From Ruegeria_C sp041537905 (GTDB lineage Bacteria; Pseudomonadota; Alphaproteobacteria; Rhodobacterales; Rhodobacteraceae), in contig NZ_JBGRUO010000004.1 in the NCBI RefSeq assembly GCF_041537905.1, positions 1-64,000 on the forward strand: DNA of 64,000 nt, given 5' to 3'. Made by a program: the position numbers and the translations under genes. A model generated the notes under the pieces. The model was not told the DNA's origin. It saw only the letters and a program-made list of their open reading frames with translations, and did not search any database. Shown in pieces: positions 63,375 to 64,000 of the stretch (its first letter is position 1; each line of letters starts with the position of its first letter).

Positions 63375-64000
63375 GGGTTCAGGCCCATTTCCCAGAACTT
63401 GACCTCAAGCTCTGTGGCGGTGCGGAAGGTCTTGCATAGGCTCTGCCAGACCGGCAGTTGATCGTACCCCTCGCCCAGACGGCGGGTCACAGCGCTGTCG
63501 ATCATGGCACCGACATCGCGGCAATAGGCCTGATACTGATCGCCCGCATAGGTGTCGATCCACTGTTGATAGATGTCCGAGCGCGCCTCTTGCTTCAGTC
63601 GCAGACCGATCTCGGCATAGCCCATCACGCAAGGCGCGAGCGCGGCTAGCAAATTCAGGAAGTCACCGCTATACCCGGCCTCAAGCACATAGCGCGTATA
63701 GGCGAGGTTTTCGGGCCGTTCCGGCGTTGCGGCAAGCTCCTCATGCGAGATACCGGCCTCGGCGCAGACGCCGACATGCAGCATCATCTCTTCATGGATC
63801 AGCCCGTTTACCGTGGACGAGGCTACCAGCATCTCTTCATGGGTGTCCGCCTTGACCACGGCCAGCGCCCAGGCACGCGAGAAGTGGGTGAGGAAGACGA
63901 AATCCTGCCGCAGGTAATGCAGAAACGCGTCATTCGGCAAGCTCCCGTCGCTCAACCCCTCGACAAAGGCGTGGCGGGTATAGTTCCGCCACGTCTCGCC
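63371..64000 (-). CDS. tenA: TenA family thiaminase, cut by the window edge
   Basis: The reading frame is open to the window end, so the N-terminus is missing. It begins ...WRNYTRHAFVEGLSDGSLPNDAFLHYLRQDFVFL, the TenA start pattern, and has the catalytic-site segments SSTVNGLIHEEMMLH, ALAPCVMGYAEIG (the active-site Cys) and YAGDQYQAYCRDV. TenA hydrolyses aminopyrimidine thiamine breakdown products. The ATG-like start in this frame near 63955 is a TTG inside the protein, not the true start. With ThiX and ThiZ it forms a salvage operon. Confidence 0.9.
   Translation of the reverse strand, partial: GETWRNYTRHAFVEGLSDGSLPNDAFLHYLRQDFVFLTHFSRAWALAVVKADTHEEMLVASSTVNGLIHEEMMLHVGVCAEAGISHEELAATPERPENLAYTRYVLEAGYSGDFLNLLAALAPCVMGYAEIGLRLKQEARSDIYQQWIDTYAGDQYQAYCRDVGAMIDSAVTRRLGEGYDQLPVWQSLCKTFRTATELEVKFWEMGLNP

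Noticed and set aside
63371..64000. TPP riboswitch upstream of the tenA-thiZ-thiX operon
   Set aside because: The operon start lies beyond the window, so the leader cannot be seen.

Overview
The window is a chromosomal segment from an alphaproteobacterium of the Rhodobacteraceae, most likely the marine Roseobacter group. The reasons are the rRNA operon layout (16S, tRNA-Ile, tRNA-Ala, 23S, 5S, tRNA-fMet), an enlarged 23S rRNA with extra hairpins, TTAA-N7-TTAA (CtrA-type) boxes near flagellar and small genes, TRAP and oligopeptide transporters, a phnWAY phosphonate cluster and lpcC/thiXZ-tenA type genes. Species was not determined; all calls are from reading sequence and translations.

Layout. 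1-2280: a visibly AT-richer, probably acquired pair on the minus strand (multi-span membrane protein plus HAD hydrolase), lying just beyond the end of the rRNA operon. 2282-9087: a complete rRNA operon on the minus strand. It carries eight copies of a 30-bp hairpin element whose 22-base core is nearly constant while its 4-base arms co-vary; copies sit in the leader, the spacers, the tail and inside the 23S gene itself. A second series of TTTGC/GCAAA hairpins brackets both spacer tRNAs and fills the 23S-5S spacer. 9172-18399: an adenine deaminase-type gene, inositol genes iolG-iolB, a MarR/HpaI pair, a DUF3095 gene, an lpcC-like glycosyltransferase, asd and three small genes behind a perfect CtrA-type box. 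18466-25067: a MuiA-like exported protein and the aminoethylphosphonate pathway phnW-phnA-phnY with a divergent LysR regulator. 25068-32316: an oligopeptide ABC transporter, a MauG-like di-haem peroxidase and a Sel1 protein. 32415-40112: a six-gene operon (SsuD-like monooxygenase, aldo/keto reductase, flavin reductase, TRAP transporter) opposite a GntR regulator and a Gfo/Idh dehydrogenase. 40404-46999: a Tag-like glycosylase and flagellar genes motB, flgE, flgK, flgL, flgI. 47041-52599: rimP-nusA-ylxR-infB with a promoter followed by a leader terminator. 52621-58470: a 44-residue gene, mutT, argJ, a parvulin and secA. 58508-64000: an exported unknown, a PstS-OmpA fusion, radC, and thiX, thiZ and a tenA cut by the window edge.

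How it fits together. phnW, phnA and phnY form a full route from 2-aminoethylphosphonate to acetate and phosphate. The TRAP operon links uptake of an unknown acid to FMNH2-dependent oxygenation, with its own flavin reductase and an aldehyde/ketone reductase. The rimP-infB operon appears to have a leader attenuator. The most unusual feature is the dispersed hairpin element, seen eight times in 6.3 kb of rRNA operon and not seen in the remaining 55 kb.
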